DNA of 7,364 bases from Planctomycetota bacterium. Its GTDB lineage: Bacteria > Planctomycetota > UBA1135 > GCA-002686595. The notes below the pieces were generated by a model, which saw only the letters and a list, made by a program, of their open reading frames with translations, was not told the DNA's origin and did no database searches. The position numbers and the translations under genes are program-made. The stretch spans positions 1-7,364 of the forward strand of contig JAJFFA010000621.1 in assembly GCA_021776885.1 (NCBI GenBank), read 5' to 3'. This document shows positions 6,956 through 7,364 of the stretch, one piece after another (the first letter of the stretch is position 1; every line of letters starts with the position of its first letter).

Positions 6956-6971
6956 CGCCAGAACAGGCGCT
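6954..6971 (+). other. Small hairpin overlapping the parB stop codon
   Basis: AGCGCC and GGCGCT flank the 6-nt loop AGAACA, a perfect 6-bp stem that begins within the TAG stop. No U-run follows, so it is a weak terminator at best; it could stabilise the mRNA 3' end. Confidence 0.3.
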
Positions 6972-7032
6972 GAGGCTCGGGAGCAGTTCGTCCCGACCTG
7001 TAGCGCACGCCGCGCACTCCGGGTGACGTTCG

Positions 7033-7070
7033 CCGGCCCGCTTCGAGACCAGACGGCTCGGGCGGGCCGG
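7033..7070 (+). terminator. Likely parB transcription terminator
   Basis: A perfect 9-bp G+C stem, CCGGCCCGC (7033-7041) with GCGGGCCGG (7062-7070), is extended inside by CGAG/CTCG (7044-7047 with 7057-7060) and followed on the plus strand by ATGCGTTTCT, a modest T-rich tail. It lies about 80 nt after the parB stop and before parS sites 2 and 3. The stem is certain; terminator function is inferred. Confidence 0.42.
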
Positions 7071-7086
7071 ATGCGTTTCTGGCGCG

Positions 7087-7104
7087 GTGTTCCACGTGGA
7101 ACAC
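7087..7104. other. parS site 2
   Basis: An 18-bp perfect palindrome with core TGTTCCACGTGGAACA, identical to site 1. The identity extends beyond the palindrome to CG on the left and TCG on the right, 23 bp in all. It lies 131 bp after the parB stop. Confidence 0.93.
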
Positions 7105-7170
7105 TCGGGACAAGGACCGGGCTCCAGGTCCGCGACCGGCGTCGGGTCTCGCCGCGAAGAGCGCGTGGAC

Positions 7171-7194
7171 GAGATGTTCCACGTGGAACATCTC
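7171..7194. other. parS site 3, extended 24-bp palindrome
   Basis: The same 16-bp core TGTTCCACGTGGAACA (7175-7190) is flanked symmetrically by GAGA and TCTC, making a perfect 24-bp palindrome. It is 66 bp from site 2, centre to centre about 87 bp. Confidence 0.93.
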
Positions 7195-7251
7195 CTACCC
7201 GGGGCGGCATCCCCGCGATCGCGCGCTCCTCATGGACAAGTGCGATAGACA

Positions 7252-7289
7252 AGCGAGGCCCGCGTGCCCCAGGGCGCGCGAGCCTCGCT
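7252..7289 (-). terminator. Long hairpin, possible terminator of a minus-strand gene
   Basis: AGCGAGGC (7252-7259) pairs with GCCTCGCT (7282-7289). After one C/A mismatch the stem continues with CGCG/CGCG, a G-T wobble and GCC/GGC around the loop CCAG: about 16 pairs in a 38-nt dyad. On the minus strand it is followed by TTGTCTATC, a weak T-rich tail. It would sit about 30 nt after the possible stop codon at 7321-7323. The structure is seen; the direction and role are inferred. Confidence 0.35.
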
Positions 7290-7320
7290 GAATCTCGGAC
7301 ACCCTCCCGGGCGCGTCGCT

Positions 7321-7364
7321 TCAGTTCGCGGGACCGACCGCGGTGGCCGTGACGGCCACCGGCT
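7321..7364 (-). CDS. Possible 3' tail of a minus-strand gene entering from the right
   Basis: On the minus strand the last bases read PVAVTATAVGPAN and then TGA at 7323-7321, followed about 30 nt later by the strong hairpin at 7252-7289. The composition and the hairpin position fit the end of a gene convergent with parB. Only about 13 codons are visible and a 21-bp palindrome within them makes both strands look similar, so this is weak evidence and no product can be named. Confidence 0.2.
   Translation of the reverse strand, partial: PVAVTATAVGPAN
7341..7361. repeat. 21-bp near-perfect palindrome at the right edge
   Basis: Ten-base arms CGGTGGCCGT and ACGGCCACCG surround a single central G. 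As RNA it would give an 8-bp stem with the loop GTGAC. It may be an incidental dyad within coding sequence, an operator or part of a terminator. Confidence 0.4.

Larger units (their letters stand above)
6956..7320. other. Structured non-coding spacer carrying two parS sites
   Basis: This 365-bp stretch after parB shows no convincing gene on either strand. Open frames across it simply translate the parS palindromes (repeated VPRGT-like peptides). It holds two parS sites (7087-7104 and 7171-7194) and three inverted repeats (starting at 6954, 7033 and 7252). The arrangement suggests a centromere-type regulatory region rather than a degraded gene. Confidence 0.6.

Noticed and set aside
5949..7194. 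The repeated 16-bp palindromes as a CRISPR-like array or transposon ends
   Set aside because: Spacing is irregular, there are no spacers of uniform size, no transposase or cas gene, and the sequence matches parS beside parB.
6770..7252. Minus-strand open frame spanning the spacer and the parB 3' end
   Set aside because: It overlaps the conserved ParB C-terminal domain and includes parS palindromes; its composition is not protein-like.
7023..7352. Small plus-strand open frame after parB
   Set aside because: It reads through both parS sites (giving VPRGT twice) and through hairpins, has no ribosome site and no recognisable product.

Overview
This is a G+C-rich bacterial chromosomal window with tightly packed housekeeping genes. 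The main features are a chromosome-partitioning gene (parB) with three perfect parS sites and a phosphocarrier (HPr) domain fused to a large uncharacterised N-terminal region. No mobile element, CRISPR array, rRNA or tRNA is visible. The organism cannot be fixed from sequence alone. The type-2 (long) PyrF, the style of the phosphoesterase, the large HPr fusion and the near absence of Shine-Dalgarno sequences would fit a high-GC Planctomycetota or another deep-branching group; this is inference only.

Left part (1-2936, all minus strand): a primary-type sigma-70 factor without region 1.1, then hemW (radical-SAM heme chaperone) 19 bp downstream, then pyrF (orotidine 5'-phosphate decarboxylase) overlapping hemW by ATGA and running off the left edge. 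The spacing suggests one transcript joining a sigma factor, heme handling and pyrimidine synthesis.

Middle (2937-5850): after a 177-bp divergent spacer comes a plus-strand gene for a 435-residue protein. About 335 mostly helical residues precede a C-terminal HPr domain that keeps the phosphorylatable His, its partner Arg and a Ser at the regulatory position. It converges, with an 18-bp gap, on a minus-strand pair: a six-helix membrane protein of unknown function and a calcineurin-like metallophosphoesterase whose start overlaps the membrane-protein gene by 23 bp.

Right part (5851-7364): a divergent spacer carries a plausible promoter and the first parS, followed by parB with no parA beside it. 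The 365-bp spacer after parB holds two more parS sites and several strong inverted repeats, including a likely parB terminator and a long hairpin that may terminate a minus-strand gene whose last codons may lie at the right edge. Together parB and its parS cluster form a centromere-like locus, normally found near the replication origin.
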